In this document: positions 17,117 through 26,059 of the stretch, piece after piece
Numbering within the stretch: the first letter of the stretch is position 1
How the letters are laid out: every line of letters starts with the position of its first letter
Assembly (NCBI RefSeq): GCF_003201105.1
Contig: NZ_QICJ01000003.1
Coordinates: 62,001-126,000, forward strand
DNA length: 64,000 nucleotides
Reading direction: 5' to 3'
From: Dyella sp. AtDHG13
GTDB taxonomy: Bacteria > Pseudomonadota > Gammaproteobacteria > Xanthomonadales > Rhodanobacteraceae
The notes under the pieces: generated by a model
Database searches by the model: none
The model's input: only the letters and a program-made list of their open reading frames with translations
Told to the model about the DNA's origin: nothing
Program-made: the position numbers and the translations under genes

Positions 17117-18142
17117 CTACGGCCCAGCCGCCTGCAGTTCGGCCAGCAGTTGCTGCGCGGTCCAGCTTCGCCGCGACTGCTCGGCTTCATGCAGCAAGGC
17201 CACGAGCCGCGCATTCACGGGTGCGGCCACATGATGTTGCTCGGCCAGGCGCACGACTTCGCCGTTGATCGCATCGACTTCGGTGGGGCGTCCGCGCTCC
17301 AGGTCTTCCCACATCGATGAGCGGGCCACCGGATCGATCGCCAGCAGGCGCGAGGCAAGGCGGCGGAACCAGGTGTCCGGCATGTCCAGCACGCGCGGCA
17401 GCCATTGCGGTGGCAGCGGCGTGAGCTTGGCGGGGTGAATGTCGGCGGCGGCGAACACCGCGAGCGCTTCGCGCTGTGCCATGGCGAGGCAGCGCCGCCA
17501 GTCGCGCTGCGAAAGCTCTTCCTTCAGCGGTACGTTGGACAGCGCATTGATGGCGTTGTTGAGGTTGAGCAACAGCTTGGCCGCCAGCACGGCGGGCATG
17601 TCGGCGCGCGGCATCAGCGGCAGGCCGGAGGCTTCGAACACGGGAAGGAAGGCCTTGAGCGCCTCGTGCGTCTCCACCATCAGTTCGCCGCTGGAACCCT
17701 GGTGGAAATCCCCGGGAACGCGTTGCAGCACGTTGAACGGCACCATGCCGGCGAGCACCGGATGGCCCGGCAGCGCGTCGCGCAGCGCGGCCGCGTTATG
17801 CAGGCCGTTCTGGAAGCTCACCACCGGCACGCCGGGCGCGATGACGGACGCCAGTTCCTTCGCCACGGTTTCCGTGGCCGCCGATTTCACCGTGACCAGC
17901 ACCAGATGCGCCTTGGCCGCGGCGAAGGGATCCACCTGCAGTTCCAGGTCGCGCGTGGCCACGTGTTCGTGCGCGCCTTGCAGGTCGCTCCAGTCCAGCC
18001 CGCCGTGGATGCGCCACGCATCGATCACGCGGCGGCGTCCGATGCAGGTGATGCGCGCATGTTCGTGCAGCCGGGCCGCGAGGTAGCCCCCCACGCTGCC
18101 CGCGCCGTAGATGGCGATGCGGGGCAGGGCATGCGCGCTCAT
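17117..18142 (-). CDS. 2-dehydropantoate 2-reductase family (ApbA/PanE) oxidoreductase
   Basis: A 341-residue NADPH-dependent reductase. The N-terminal Rossmann motif is GAGSVGGY (residues 13-20), and the catalytic Lys and helper Asn of the PanE family are visible as K189 and N193 in AKLLLNLNNAINAL. PanE proper reduces ketopantoate for coenzyme A; paralogues act on other 2-keto acids, so the substrate is open. The start overlaps the stop of the FAD dehydrogenase gene upstream (ATGA), implying a two-gene operon. Confidence 0.85.
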   Translation of the reverse strand: MSAHALPRIAIYGAGSVGGYLAARLHEHARITCIGRRRVIDAWRIHGGLDWSDLQGAHEHVATRDLELQVDPFAAAKAHLVLVTVKSAATETVAKELASVIAPGVPVVSFQNGLHNAAALRDALPGHPVLAGMVPFNVLQRVPGDFHQGSSGELMVETHEALKAFLPVFEASGLPLMPRADMPAVLAAKLLLNLNNAINALSNVPLKEELSQRDWRRCLAMAQREALAVFAAADIHPAKLTPLPPQWLPRVLDMPDTWFRRLASRLLAIDPVARSSMWEDLERGRPTEVDAINGEVVRLAEQHHVAAPVNARLVALLHEAEQSRRSWTAQQLLAELQAAGP

Positions 18143-19797
18143 GCGACGGCCTTCGCCGCGGCGCGCCCGGCGATGCGTCCCGAGAACAGGCAGCCGCCGA
18201 GAAAACTGCCTTCCAGCGCGCGATAGCCATGCAGGCCGCCGCCGCCGAAGCCGGCAGCTTCACCGGCGGCGTAGAGGCCCGGCAAGGGCTGCCCGTTGTG
18301 GCCGAGCACGCGTGCGTCGAGATCGGTTTCCAGCCCGCCCAGCGTCTTGCGCGTGAGGATGTTCAGGCGCACGCCGATCAGCGGCCCGTTCGCCGGATCG
18401 AGCAGTCGATGCGGCTTGGCCACGCGCACCAGCCGGTCGCCGCGATAGCGACGCGCGTTGTGGATGGCCATGACCTGGCTGTCCTTGGCGAACGCGTTGT
18501 CGAACTGGCGGTCGCGCGCCTCGATTTCGCGGCGGATGTGCGCGACATCGAGCAGGCTGTTGCCCGCGAGCGCGTTCATGCCGGCGACCAGTTCCTCCAG
18601 CGTGTCGCGCACGATGAAGTCGCGGCCATGCTGCTTGAACGCTTCCACCGGCGCGGGCGCGCTCTTGCCGACCGCGCGCTTGGCCACCTGGCGCCAGCTC
18701 TTGCCGGTGAGGTCGGGGTTCTGCTCCGAGCCGGACAGCGCGAACTCGCGGCGGATGATCTGCTGATCGAGGATGAACCAGCTGTAGTCATGCCCGGTGC
18801 GGCGCAGGTGTTCCAGCGTGCCCAGCGTGTCGAAGCCCGGCCACAGAGGGCCGGGCAGGCGGTTGCCGGTGGCGTCGAACCAGAACGACGAAGGGCCGGG
18901 AAGTATGCGGATCGCATGCTTGGGCCAGATCGGATTCCAGTTTTCGATGCCCTCCACATAATGCCACATGCGGTCGCGGTTGATCAGGTGCGCGCCCGCG
19001 GTTTCGCTGATGCCCAGCATGCGGCCGTCCACGTGCGCGGGCACGCCGCAGAGCATGTGCGCGGGCGGCGGGCCCAGGCGTTCGGGCCAATTCTGGCGGA
19101 CCAGCGCGTGGTTGCCGCCGATGCCGCCCGAGGCCACGATCACCGCCTGCGCGCGCTGCTCGAAGCCGTGCAGCACGTCGCGCGAACTGGGCTTGCCGCG
19201 CTCCATGCCGTCGGGCGCGAGTACGTTGCCGCGCACGCCGACCACGGCGCCGCCTTCCACGATCAGTTCGTCCACGCGATGGCGAAAATCGAACTGCAGA
19301 AGCCCCTTGGCTTCCGCCGCGCGCGCGCGACGCACGAACGGTTCGATCACGCCGGGGCCGGTGCCCCAGGTCACGTGGAAGCGCGGCACGGAATTGCCGT
19401 GCCCGACCGAGCCGTGCCCGCCGCGTTCGGCCCAGCCCACCACGGGAAACCAGCGCATGCCCATCGCATGCAGCCACGCGCGCTTTTCGCCGGCGGCGAA
19501 ATCCACATAGGCCTCCGCCCAGCGGCGCGGCCAGTAGTCTTCAGCGCGATCGAACGCTGCCGTGCCCATCCAGTCGGCCAGCGCCAGCGCGTGCGTATCG
19601 CGCACGCCCATGCGCCGCTGTTCCGGCGAGTCGACGAAAAAAAGTCCCCCGAACGACCAGAACGCCTGTCCCCCCAGGCTCTGTTCCGGTTCCTGATCCA
19701 GCACCCGCACACGCTTGCCGGCCTCGGCCAGCTCCGTGGCGGCCGCCAGCCCTGCGAGGCCGGCTCCCACCACGACCACATCGCACCCGTCCCGCAT
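18139..19797 (-). CDS. FAD-binding dehydrogenase (fumarate reductase/KstD-like flavoprotein)
   Basis: A 552-residue flavoprotein with the FAD motif VVGAGLAGLAAATELAEAG (GxGxxG at 11-16), a GGQAFWSFGG loop and the C-terminal FAD closure (LYAAGEAAGFGGGGLHGYRA, then LEGSFLGGCLFSGRIAG). This layout is shared by FAD-binding dehydrogenases related to fumarate reductase and ketosteroid dehydrogenases. It probably oxidises or reduces a C=C bond, but the substrate is not evident. Its stop overlaps the start of the PanE-type gene, so the two oxidoreductases may act on one pathway. Confidence 0.85.
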   Translation of the reverse strand: MRDGCDVVVVGAGLAGLAAATELAEAGKRVRVLDQEPEQSLGGQAFWSFGGLFFVDSPEQRRMGVRDTHALALADWMGTAAFDRAEDYWPRRWAEAYVDFAAGEKRAWLHAMGMRWFPVVGWAERGGHGSVGHGNSVPRFHVTWGTGPGVIEPFVRRARAAEAKGLLQFDFRHRVDELIVEGGAVVGVRGNVLAPDGMERGKPSSRDVLHGFEQRAQAVIVASGGIGGNHALVRQNWPERLGPPPAHMLCGVPAHVDGRMLGISETAGAHLINRDRMWHYVEGIENWNPIWPKHAIRILPGPSSFWFDATGNRLPGPLWPGFDTLGTLEHLRRTGHDYSWFILDQQIIRREFALSGSEQNPDLTGKSWRQVAKRAVGKSAPAPVEAFKQHGRDFIVRDTLEELVAGMNALAGNSLLDVAHIRREIEARDRQFDNAFAKDSQVMAIHNARRYRGDRLVRVAKPHRLLDPANGPLIGVRLNILTRKTLGGLETDLDARVLGHNGQPLPGLYAAGEAAGFGGGGLHGYRALEGSFLGGCLFSGRIAGRAAAKAVA

Positions 19798-20039
19798 TCC
19801 CCGCCTCCCCGTGGCGATTGCGTTACCGAACCTCGAACTTAGCGTGCCCGGCAGGGCATTCCTATGCGCGCTGCGTCATAGCCCGAAAGTCGCCCATGAC
19901 CGACGGCACGGCATGACCACAGGCCCATGCCGTGGATTCATGCTGTGCCGCATCGTGGCTTCGACGACGAGCGAGGGATACGCACGGCATAGCGCAGGGA
20001 GCTGCACGCCGCGATGACGAACCGCACCAGTGATTCGCC

Positions 20040-20200
20040 TCCGCCATTCACGGCGGATGGATGCACGCACAACAACAAGAAGCTGATCACAGCCACGGAT
20101 GGTGCACGCGCCGGCAGAGGCGACTCCGTGCACTGATCCAACGTCGGGGCTCCCCAGCACGACTTTCGGGCCACGCCGGTCCCTCGGCGTGGCCGTTTTT
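20040..20200 (+). ncRNA. Candidate small RNA ending in an orphan terminator
   Basis: Three hairpins follow one another on the plus strand: CCGCC/GGCGG near 20040-20055, a CACGGA/TCCGTG stem enclosing an inner CGCC/GGCG hairpin near 20093-20136, and the terminator. No plus-strand gene ends here, so the terminator has no other owner. The 5' end and promoter are guesses, and no known RNA family is recognised. Confidence 0.35.
20169..20200 (+). terminator. Strong Rho-independent terminator, no gene upstream
   Basis: GGCCACGCC and GGCGTGGCC form a perfect 9-bp stem with an 8-nt loop, followed by GTTTTT. It points rightward and lies 79 bases before the MscS start. Confidence 0.85.
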
Positions 20201-20278
20201 GCGTGCGCAGGGACAACGGAACCTTGATAGCCGGGCTGTTACGCTCGCCGGGTTTTTCCCTCGTGAGCCCCGTGAACC

Positions 20279-21112
20279 ATGCATCAGCTTCTGGCGCGCC
20301 TGCCGCTTTCCGAACACTCCATCACCATGATCATCAACCTCAGCCTGGCGCTGCTGTTGCTTCTGGTCGGGCTGTGGCTGGCGGCGCGCGTGGCCAACAT
20401 CGCGCGTCGCGCCATGCAGCGCGCCAATCTGGATGAAACCCTGGTCGGCTTTCTGCGCAACCTGATCTATGGCGTGCTGATTGCCGTGCTGATCGTGATG
20501 ACGCTGCAGCAGGCGGGCGTGCCGTCGGCACCGCTGGTGGCGGCGCTGGGCGCGGGCGGACTGGCCATCGGCCTGGCCTTGCAGGGCTCGCTGAGCAACC
20601 TGGCGTGGGGCGTGCTGCTGATCCTGTTCCGGCCGCTGCGCGTGGGCGATTACATCCGCGCCGGCGGCGTCGAGGGCACGGTGGAGGGCGTGAGCCTGAT
20701 GTACACGCTGCTGGTGATGCCCGACAACCGCGAAGCGGTGATACCGAACGCCAAGGTCGGTTCGGACGCCATCATCAATTTCAATCGCCGCGGCACGCGC
20801 CGCTTCGAGCTGAAGGTGGGCATCGGCTACCAGGACGACATGGGCAAGGCGATGGACCTGATCCGCGAACTGTTCGCCGCCGACGCGCGCATCCTGCGCG
20901 ATCCCGAGCCGGGCGTGTGGCTGGACAGCCTGGGCGACAGCGCCGTGGTGCTGGTGATGCGCGCCCACACCCGCAGCGGCGACTCCTGGGCGACCCAGAC
21001 CGATTTCCTGCGCGCGGTGAAGGAGCGCTTCGATGCCGCGGGCATCAGCATTCCGTTCCCGCAGCGCGAAGTGACGGTGGTGCAGACGCGCCTGCCGGAG
21101 CAGACCACCTGA
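20279..21112 (+). CDS. Small-conductance mechanosensitive channel (MscS family)
   Basis: A 277-residue inner-membrane channel of usual MscS length, which opens under membrane tension to release solutes on hypo-osmotic shock. Three membrane segments are visible (about 15-40, 58-78, 85-115). The third is the pore helix with the Gly/Ala pattern ALGAGGLAIGLALQGSLSN, followed by the beta domain (FRPLRVGDYIRAGGVEGTVE, IPNAKVGSDAIINFNRRGTR). The ribosome site before ATG 20279 is weak. Confidence 0.93.
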   Translation: MHQLLARLPLSEHSITMIINLSLALLLLLVGLWLAARVANIARRAMQRANLDETLVGFLRNLIYGVLIAVLIVMTLQQAGVPSAPLVAALGAGGLAIGLALQGSLSNLAWGVLLILFRPLRVGDYIRAGGVEGTVEGVSLMYTLLVMPDNREAVIPNAKVGSDAIINFNRRGTRRFELKVGIGYQDDMGKAMDLIRELFAADARILRDPEPGVWLDSLGDSAVVLVMRAHTRSGDSWATQTDFLRAVKERFDAAGISIPFPQREVTVVQTRLPEQTT

Positions 21113-21199
21113 CCAAGTGGAATGCCCTGGCAACGCCCGCTGGGCCGCCGTTTTCGGTGTTTCGGCAAGTGACTGTCTGAAACCCTCGACAAAAGTCGT

Positions 21200-21268
21200 G
21201 CATACGTATGCGAATGGTGGCTTCAACCGATCCAAAAGCGTCCGGAACCGGGTCTCGTTCGCTATGAT
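21200..21268 (+). promoter_or_regulatory. Candidate control region of aceF-lpdA
   Basis: A perfect 12-bp palindrome GCATACGTATGC (21200-21211) lies upstream of a TATGAT -10-like element (21263-21268), 60 bases before the aceF start. The palindrome could be an operator; it does not look like the PdhR site of E. coli. Inference from position only. Confidence 0.35.
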
Positions 21269-21327
21269 TGAACCCTTACGCGGCCGTCATCCCCGCCGGC
21301 TCGCCATCGCCATCCGTAGGAGAAACC

Positions 21328-23016
21328 ATGGCCGACCTTAAAGAAGCACGCGTCCCCGATATCGGCAGCGAAAACGTGCCGGTGATCGAAGTGCTGGTGA
21401 AACCCGGCGACAAGGTGGCCAAGGAGCAGGGCCTGGTCACGCTGGAGTCGGACAAGGCGACCATGGAAGTGCCGGCCCCATTCGCGGGCACGGTGAAGGA
21501 ACTCAAGCTCAAGGTGGGCGACGAGGTGTCCGAAGGCACCCTGATCGCCATCATCGAGGCCGACGGCGAAGCAGCCGCGCCCGCGCCCAAGCAAGCCGCT
21601 GCGCCGGCCAAGGCCGAGGCGCCCGCCAAGGCAGCCCCCGCGCCGGCTCCCGCTCCCGCCCCGGCCGCCGCGCCCGCCGCCGGCGGTGGTGGCGTGCAGG
21701 AAGTGAAGGTGCCGGACATCGGCAGCGAGAACGTGCCGGTCATCGAGATCCTGGTGAAGGTAGGCGACACCATCGCCAAGGATCAGGGCCTGATCACGCT
21801 GGAATCGGACAAGGCCACGATGGAAGTGCCCGCCCCGTTCGCGGGCGTGGTGAAGGAACTCAAGGTCAAGCTCGGCGATGAGCTCTCCGAAGGCAGCGTC
21901 ATCGCGCTGGTCGAGGCCGCCGGTGGCGCGCCTGCCGCCGCGCCGGCTCCCGCGCCGGCCGCCGCCAAGGTCGAAACGCCGAAGGTCGACGAGAAGCCCG
22001 AGCCCATCGGCGGCCGCAGCGTGCTGCCCGGCAACGCGCCGGAAGGCGACGTGGCGCCGACGGCGCGCCCGCCGTTCGACTCCAAGATCGTCATGCCGGG
22101 CGACGCCCCGTATGCCAGCCCGGCCATCCGCGCCTTCGCGCGCGAGCTGGGCGTGGACATCCGCCAGGTGAAGGGTTCGGGTCGCGGTGGCCGCATCCAG
22201 CGCGAGGACGTCACCGGCTACGTGAAGCACGCGCTGGCCTCCGGCGCCCGCCCGGCCGGTGCGCCGGTTGCCGCAGGCGGCGGCCTCAACCTGCTGCCGT
22301 GGCCGAAGGTCGACTTCAGCAAGTTCGGCGAGATCGAAGAGAAGCCGCTGTCGCGCATCCAGAAGATCTCGGGCGCGAACCTGGCGCGCAACTGGGCGAT
22401 GATTCCGCACGTCACTCAGCACGAAGACGCCGACATCACCGAGCTGGAAGCCTTCCGCAAGAAGCTCGGCGAAGAGAACAAGGATCTGAAGATCACCCCG
22501 CTGGTGTTCCAGATCAAGGCCGTGGTGGCGGCGCTGAAGAAGTTCCCGCAGTTCAACGCCTCGCTGGACGAAACCGGCGAGAAGCTGATCCTCAAGAAGT
22601 ACTTCCATATCGGCATTGCGGTGGACACGCCCGATGGCCTGGTGGTGCCGGTGATCCGCGACTGCGACAAGAAGGGCCTGCTGGACCTGGCCATCGAACT
22701 GGGCGAGATCTCCAAGAAGGCGCGCGACAAGAAGCTCGGCCCCAGCGAGATGTCCGGCGGCTGCTTCTCCATCTCCTCGCTCGGCGGCATCGGCGGCACG
22801 GCGTTCACGCCCATCGTCAACGCGCCGGAAGTGGCCATCCTCGGCGTATCCAAGGCGGCGACCAAGCCGGTGTGGAACGGCAAGGAATTCGCGCCGCGCC
22901 TGATGCTGCCGCTGTCGCTCAGCTACGACCACCGCGTGATCGACGGCGCGCTCGCCGCGCGCTTCGCTTCCTACCTCGCACAGCAGCTGGGCGACATCCG
23001 CCGCCTGCTGCTGTGA
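21328..23016 (+). CDS. aceF: Dihydrolipoyllysine acetyltransferase, pyruvate dehydrogenase E2
   Basis: A 562-residue E2 core of pyruvate dehydrogenase, which passes the acetyl group from E1 to CoA. It has two lipoyl domains (about 1-80 and 120-200) with lipoylated lysines K43 and K162 in ESDKATME, each followed by an Ala/Pro-rich linker, a peripheral subunit-binding domain (about 260-300, [20 protein letters not shown]) and the catalytic domain with the active-site His H535 and D539 in YDHRVIDG. Start ATG 21328 has TAGGAGA upstream. lpdA follows after 99 bp. aceE lies 20 kb to the left, so the complex is encoded at two sites. Confidence 0.96.
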   Translation: MADLKEARVPDIGSENVPVIEVLVKPGDKVAKEQGLVTLESDKATMEVPAPFAGTVKELKLKVGDEVSEGTLIAIIEADGEAAAPAPKQAAAPAKAEAPAKAAPAPAPAPAPAAAPAAGGGGVQEVKVPDIGSENVPVIEILVKVGDTIAKDQGLITLESDKATMEVPAPFAGVVKELKVKLGDELSEGSVIALVEAAGGAPAAAPAPAPAAAKVETPKVDEKPEPIGGRSVLPGNAPEGDVAPTARPPFDSKIVMPGDAPYASPAIRAFARELGVDIRQVKGSGRGGRIQREDVTGYVKHALASGARPAGAPVAAGGGLNLLPWPKVDFSKFGEIEEKPLSRIQKISGANLARNWAMIPHVTQHEDADITELEAFRKKLGEENKDLKITPLVFQIKAVVAALKKFPQFNASLDETGEKLILKKYFHIGIAVDTPDGLVVPVIRDCDKKGLLDLAIELGEISKKARDKKLGPSEMSGGCFSISSLGGIGGTAFTPIVNAPEVAILGVSKAATKPVWNGKEFAPRLMLPLSLSYDHRVIDGALAARFASYLAQQLGDIRRLLL

Positions 23017-23024
23017 TGTGACTT

Positions 23025-23063
23025 TTCCCTCTCCCCTGTGGGGAGAGGGCAGGGTGAGGGGCG
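23025..23063. repeat. Family B palindrome, copy 2, between aceF and lpdA
   Basis: CCCTCTCCCC / GGGGAGAGGG hairpin followed by AGGGTGAGGGGCG. It fills much of the 99-bp gap within the aceF-lpdA unit and could affect mRNA stability between the two genes. Confidence 0.85.
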
Positions 23064-23115
23064 GGTGCTCGCGGCATCGCCTCAACAGGTAGCGAACAAG
23101 AACAAAGGATTCCCC

Positions 23116-24969
23116 ATGGCAAGCACCATCGAAATCAAAGTCCCCGACATCGGCGGCCACGACAACGTGCCGGTGATCGAGGTGCTGGTGAAGGTCGGCG
23201 ACACCGTCGCCAAGGAACAAAGCCTGATCACGCTGGAATCGGACAAGGCCACGATGGAAATTCCGTCGAGCGCCGCCGGCGTGATCAAGGAACTGAAGGT
23301 CAAGGTCGGCGATGAAGTGTCCGAAGGCGCGCTGATCGCGGTGCTCGAAGCATCCGCCGCCGCCGCCGCTCCTGCTCCCTCTCCCCTTGCGGGAGAGTCC
23401 CAAAAAGGGGATGAAGGCCGGGGAGAGGGCGCAACCTCGCCTCGCTTTTCAACTGGCAACGCTCCCGCCACTCCGGCCCCCGCTCCCCAATCCTCTCCGA
23501 CGAAGGGAGAGGCAGTGAAGGTGCCGCAGGCCGCGGGCGCCTCCGGTCGCACGCCCGACATCGAATGCAAGCTCGTCGTGCTCGGCTCCGGCCCCGGTGG
23601 CTACACTGCCGCGTTCCGCGCCGCCGACCTCGACGTGGACACCGTGCTGGTCGAGCGCTATGCCTCCCTCGGCGGCGTCTGCCTCAACGTGGGTTGCATC
23701 CCGTCCAAGGCGCTGCTGCATGCCGCCGCGGTGATCGATGAAGCGGAAGCGATGGCCGCGCACGGCGTCAGCTTCGGCGCGCCGAAGATCGACCTCGACA
23801 AGCTGCGCGACTTCAAGACCAAGGTGGTCGGCAAGCTCACCGGCGGCCTGTCCAGCATGGCCAAGCAGCGCAAGGTGCGCACCGTGCAGGGCGTGGGCAC
23901 CTTTATCTCGCCGAACGAGATGGAAGTCCAGACGGCCGAAGGCACCAAGCTCATCCGCTTCGAGAACGCCATCATCGCGGCCGGTTCGCAGTCCGTGAAG
24001 CTGCCGGCGTTCCCGTGGGACGACGAGCGCGTCATGGATTCCACCGGCGCGCTCGAACTGAAGGAAGTGCCCAAGAAGCTGCTCGTGGTCGGCGGCGGCA
24101 TCATCGGCCTGGAAATGGCCACCGTGTATTCCTCGCTCGGCAGCGAAGTGACTGTGGTCGAGTTCATGGACCAGATCATCCCCGGCGCCGACGCCGACCT
24201 GATCAAGCCGCTGTCGCAGCGCCTGGCCAAGAAGCTCAAGGGCGTGCACCTCAAGACCAAGGTGGTGGACGCCAAGGCCACCAAGAAGGGCATCGAGGTC
24301 AGCTACGAAGGCGAAAGCATTCCGGAAACCACCATGTTCGACCGCGTACTGGTCGCCGTGGGCCGCTCGCCCAACGGCAACAAGATCGGCGCGGACAAGG
24401 CCGGCGTGGCCGTCACCGAGCGCGGCTTCATCAACGTCGATACGCAGATGCGCACCAACGTGAAGCACATCTACGCCATCGGCGACCTGGTGGGCCAGCC
24501 CATGCTGGCGCACAAGGCCACGCACGAGGCGCGCGTGGCGGCGGAAGTGGTCGCCGGCATGAAGAGCCACTTCGACGCGCGCGTGATCCCCTCCGTCGCC
24601 TTCACCGATCCGGAAGTGGCATGGGTGGGCGTGACCGAGCGCGAGGCCAAGGAGAAGGGCCTGAAGGTTGGCGTGGGCAAGTTCCCGTGGGTGGCCAGCG
24701 GCCGCGCCATCGGCATCGACCGCACCGAGGGCTTCACCAAGCTGATCTTCGACGAGGACACCCATCGCATCGTCGGCGGCGCCATCGTCGGCCCGCATGC
24801 GGGCGACCTGATCAGCGAGATCTGCCTGGCCATCGAGATGGGCGCGGAAGCGGCCGACATCGGCCTCACCCTCCATCCGCATCCCACGCTGGGCGAATCG
24901 GTGGGCATGGCGGCGGAAGCCTACGAAGGCACCATCACCGATCTGTACATGCCGAAGAAGAAAAAGTAA
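23116..24969 (+). CDS. lpdA: Dihydrolipoyl dehydrogenase (E3) with N-terminal lipoyl domain
   Basis: A 617-residue E3 that reoxidises dihydrolipoyl groups with NAD+. Unlike the plain 475-residue enzyme it carries its own lipoyl domain (1-80, lipoyl K44), as in some beta- and gammaproteobacteria. The flavoprotein part starts near residue 150, with the FAD motif GSGPGGYTAAFRAA, the redox disulfide C189/C194 in GGVCLNVGCIPSK, the NAD motif GGGIIGLEMATVYSSLG, and H589/E594 in HPHPTLGE. The linker (about 80-145) contains translated dispersed repeats. ATG 23116 begins the lipoyl domain. A terminator follows the stop. Confidence 0.96.
   Translation: MASTIEIKVPDIGGHDNVPVIEVLVKVGDTVAKEQSLITLESDKATMEIPSSAAGVIKELKVKVGDEVSEGALIAVLEASAAAAAPAPSPLAGESQKGDEGRGEGATSPRFSTGNAPATPAPAPQSSPTKGEAVKVPQAAGASGRTPDIECKLVVLGSGPGGYTAAFRAADLDVDTVLVERYASLGGVCLNVGCIPSKALLHAAAVIDEAEAMAAHGVSFGAPKIDLDKLRDFKTKVVGKLTGGLSSMAKQRKVRTVQGVGTFISPNEMEVQTAEGTKLIRFENAIIAAGSQSVKLPAFPWDDERVMDSTGALELKEVPKKLLVVGGGIIGLEMATVYSSLGSEVTVVEFMDQIIPGADADLIKPLSQRLAKKLKGVHLKTKVVDAKATKKGIEVSYEGESIPETTMFDRVLVAVGRSPNGNKIGADKAGVAVTERGFINVDTQMRTNVKHIYAIGDLVGQPMLAHKATHEARVAAEVVAGMKSHFDARVIPSVAFTDPEVAWVGVTEREAKEKGLKVGVGKFPWVASGRAIGIDRTEGFTKLIFDEDTHRIVGGAIVGPHAGDLISEICLAIEMGAEAADIGLTLHPHPTLGESVGMAAEAYEGTITDLYMPKKKK
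23376..23512. repeat. Family B palindrome sequence inside the lpdA coding region
   Basis: CCCTCTCCCC with GGGAGAG and then GGGGAGAGGG (23377-23429), and a second remnant CCTCTCCGACGAAGGGAGAGG (about 23492-23512), match the intergenic family B repeat. They are read in frame as SPLAGESQKGDEGRGEG and SSPTKGEA in the flexible linker of E3. Confidence 0.82.
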
Positions 24970-24989
24970 GCGACGGTCAGCGACGCGAA

Positions 24990-25021
24990 GAAAGAGCCCG
25001 GGGAAACCCGGGCTCTTTCTT
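24990..25021 (+). terminator. Terminator of aceF-lpdA (possibly bidirectional)
   Basis: GAAAGAGCCCGGG and CCCGGGCTCTTTC form a 12-13-bp stem around AAA, followed by TTCT. It lies 20 bases after lpdA and just before the end of a convergent gene, for which the A-rich left side could serve as the T run. Confidence 0.88.
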
Positions 25022-25027
25022 CTGCGA

Positions 25028-26059
25028 TCAGTTCGACTCGGTGAACTGGATCGACGGGTTGCTGCCGCCCGAGGCGGTGCAGGGACCCAAGTTGAGGTTG
25101 TTGCTTTCGCCGGTGCTGCCGGAGTTGGCCACGCACGAGGGCACGGCGGTGGAGCCGTCGGTCACGGCGAGCTTCACCGTGATGGACGAGCCGCTGTTGA
25201 ACTGCGCTTCCGAACCGCCGGCGTTGCCGACCACGTTGAACTCGCCGACCTTCCACACCTGGGCGAGATACAGCACGCTGTCCTTGCCGCTGGAGCTATA
25301 GGCCTTGGTGCCGTTGGTGAACACCACCGTGTCGTTGCCGCCCGCGGTGGCCGTGCCGGTCAGCTTGACGTTGGCCAGCTGCGTGGCCGGCACGTCCGGC
25401 GCGGTGGCCGCGGCGCTGTTCTTGTAGCAGTCGCCGGCGCCGTCGCTGCCGAAGCCGCTCGGGCAGCTCGAGCCGCCATAGCCGATCAGCCAGTACTGCA
25501 TGAACACCGCCGCCGAACCCTGCACCTCGTAGTCCGGCGCATAGACGAACTGCTGCCACACGGTGCAGCCGGAGTGGCCCTTGCAGGCCGAGGTGGTGTC
25601 GTCAAAGCTGGAGTTGATCTGCAGCGAGTACTCGTTCGGGCCCAGGATGCCGCCGCCGCCATAGGCGGCCACGCCCACGCCCTTCTCCGACGTCACGCCC
25701 GTCACCGAGGGGAAAGTGCCGACAGCCTGCGTGATCAGGGTGCTGGTCTGGATCGTGTAGTCGTTGCCGTTGCCGGCGGTTTGCGCGGCGCCGCGGTTGA
25801 ACAGTTTGAAGCGCGGCACCGGCGCGACGCGCGGCGTGAGCTGATGGCAGGCCGACTGATGCCAGATGACGCTGGGATAGGTGGCTTCAAAACAGCCTTC
25901 CGACGGCGTGGCGATGTGCGCCATGTTCTCGCGCCAGCTGGCTTGCGCCTGTTCCTCCAACGTACCGAAGCGGTTGGCGGTCTGGGCGGATACGACGGCG
26001 GGAAGACAGGTGGCGGCGATCAATCCTGCGAGAAGCGCGATCTTGGTTTGTGCACGCAT
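25028..26059 (-). CDS. Secreted protein of unknown function, Cys-rich
   Basis: A 343-residue exported protein with a signal peptide (1-26, ending VVSAQ). The mature part begins with a helical segment (RFGTLEEQAQASWRENMAHI), then Cys-containing motifs (EGCFEATYPSVIWHQSACHQ; SACKGHSGCTVWQQFVY; SSCPSGFGSDGAGDCYK), and ends in Gly/Ser/Thr-rich beta-type sequence. Paired Cys suggest several disulfides and an extracellular location. ATG 26059 has GGGAG upstream. I do not recognise the family; a beta-sandwich adhesin or secreted enzyme are both possible. Confidence 0.75.
   Translation of the reverse strand: MRAQTKIALLAGLIAATCLPAVVSAQTANRFGTLEEQAQASWRENMAHIATPSEGCFEATYPSVIWHQSACHQLTPRVAPVPRFKLFNRGAAQTAGNGNDYTIQTSTLITQAVGTFPSVTGVTSEKGVGVAAYGGGGILGPNEYSLQINSSFDDTTSACKGHSGCTVWQQFVYAPDYEVQGSAAVFMQYWLIGYGGSSCPSGFGSDGAGDCYKNSAAATAPDVPATQLANVKLTGTATAGGNDTVVFTNGTKAYSSSGKDSVLYLAQVWKVGEFNVVGNAGGSEAQFNSGSSITVKLAVTDGSTAVPSCVANSGSTGESNNLNLGPCTASGGSNPSIQFTESN

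Larger units (their letters stand above)
19798..20278. other. 481-bp intergenic region with candidate small RNA
   Basis: No convincing protein frame is seen between the leftward FAD dehydrogenase and the rightward MscS gene. The right half carries ordered hairpins ending in a strong plus-strand terminator at 20169-20200; see the candidate RNA entry. Confidence 0.55.

Noticed and set aside
20061-20330. 89-codon open frame before the MscS gene
   Set aside because: It runs through the strong terminator and into the MscS start in another frame.
21262-23403. 713-codon open frame antisense to aceF
   Set aside because: Gly/His/Arg-rich shadow of the E2 gene; no ribosome site or family.
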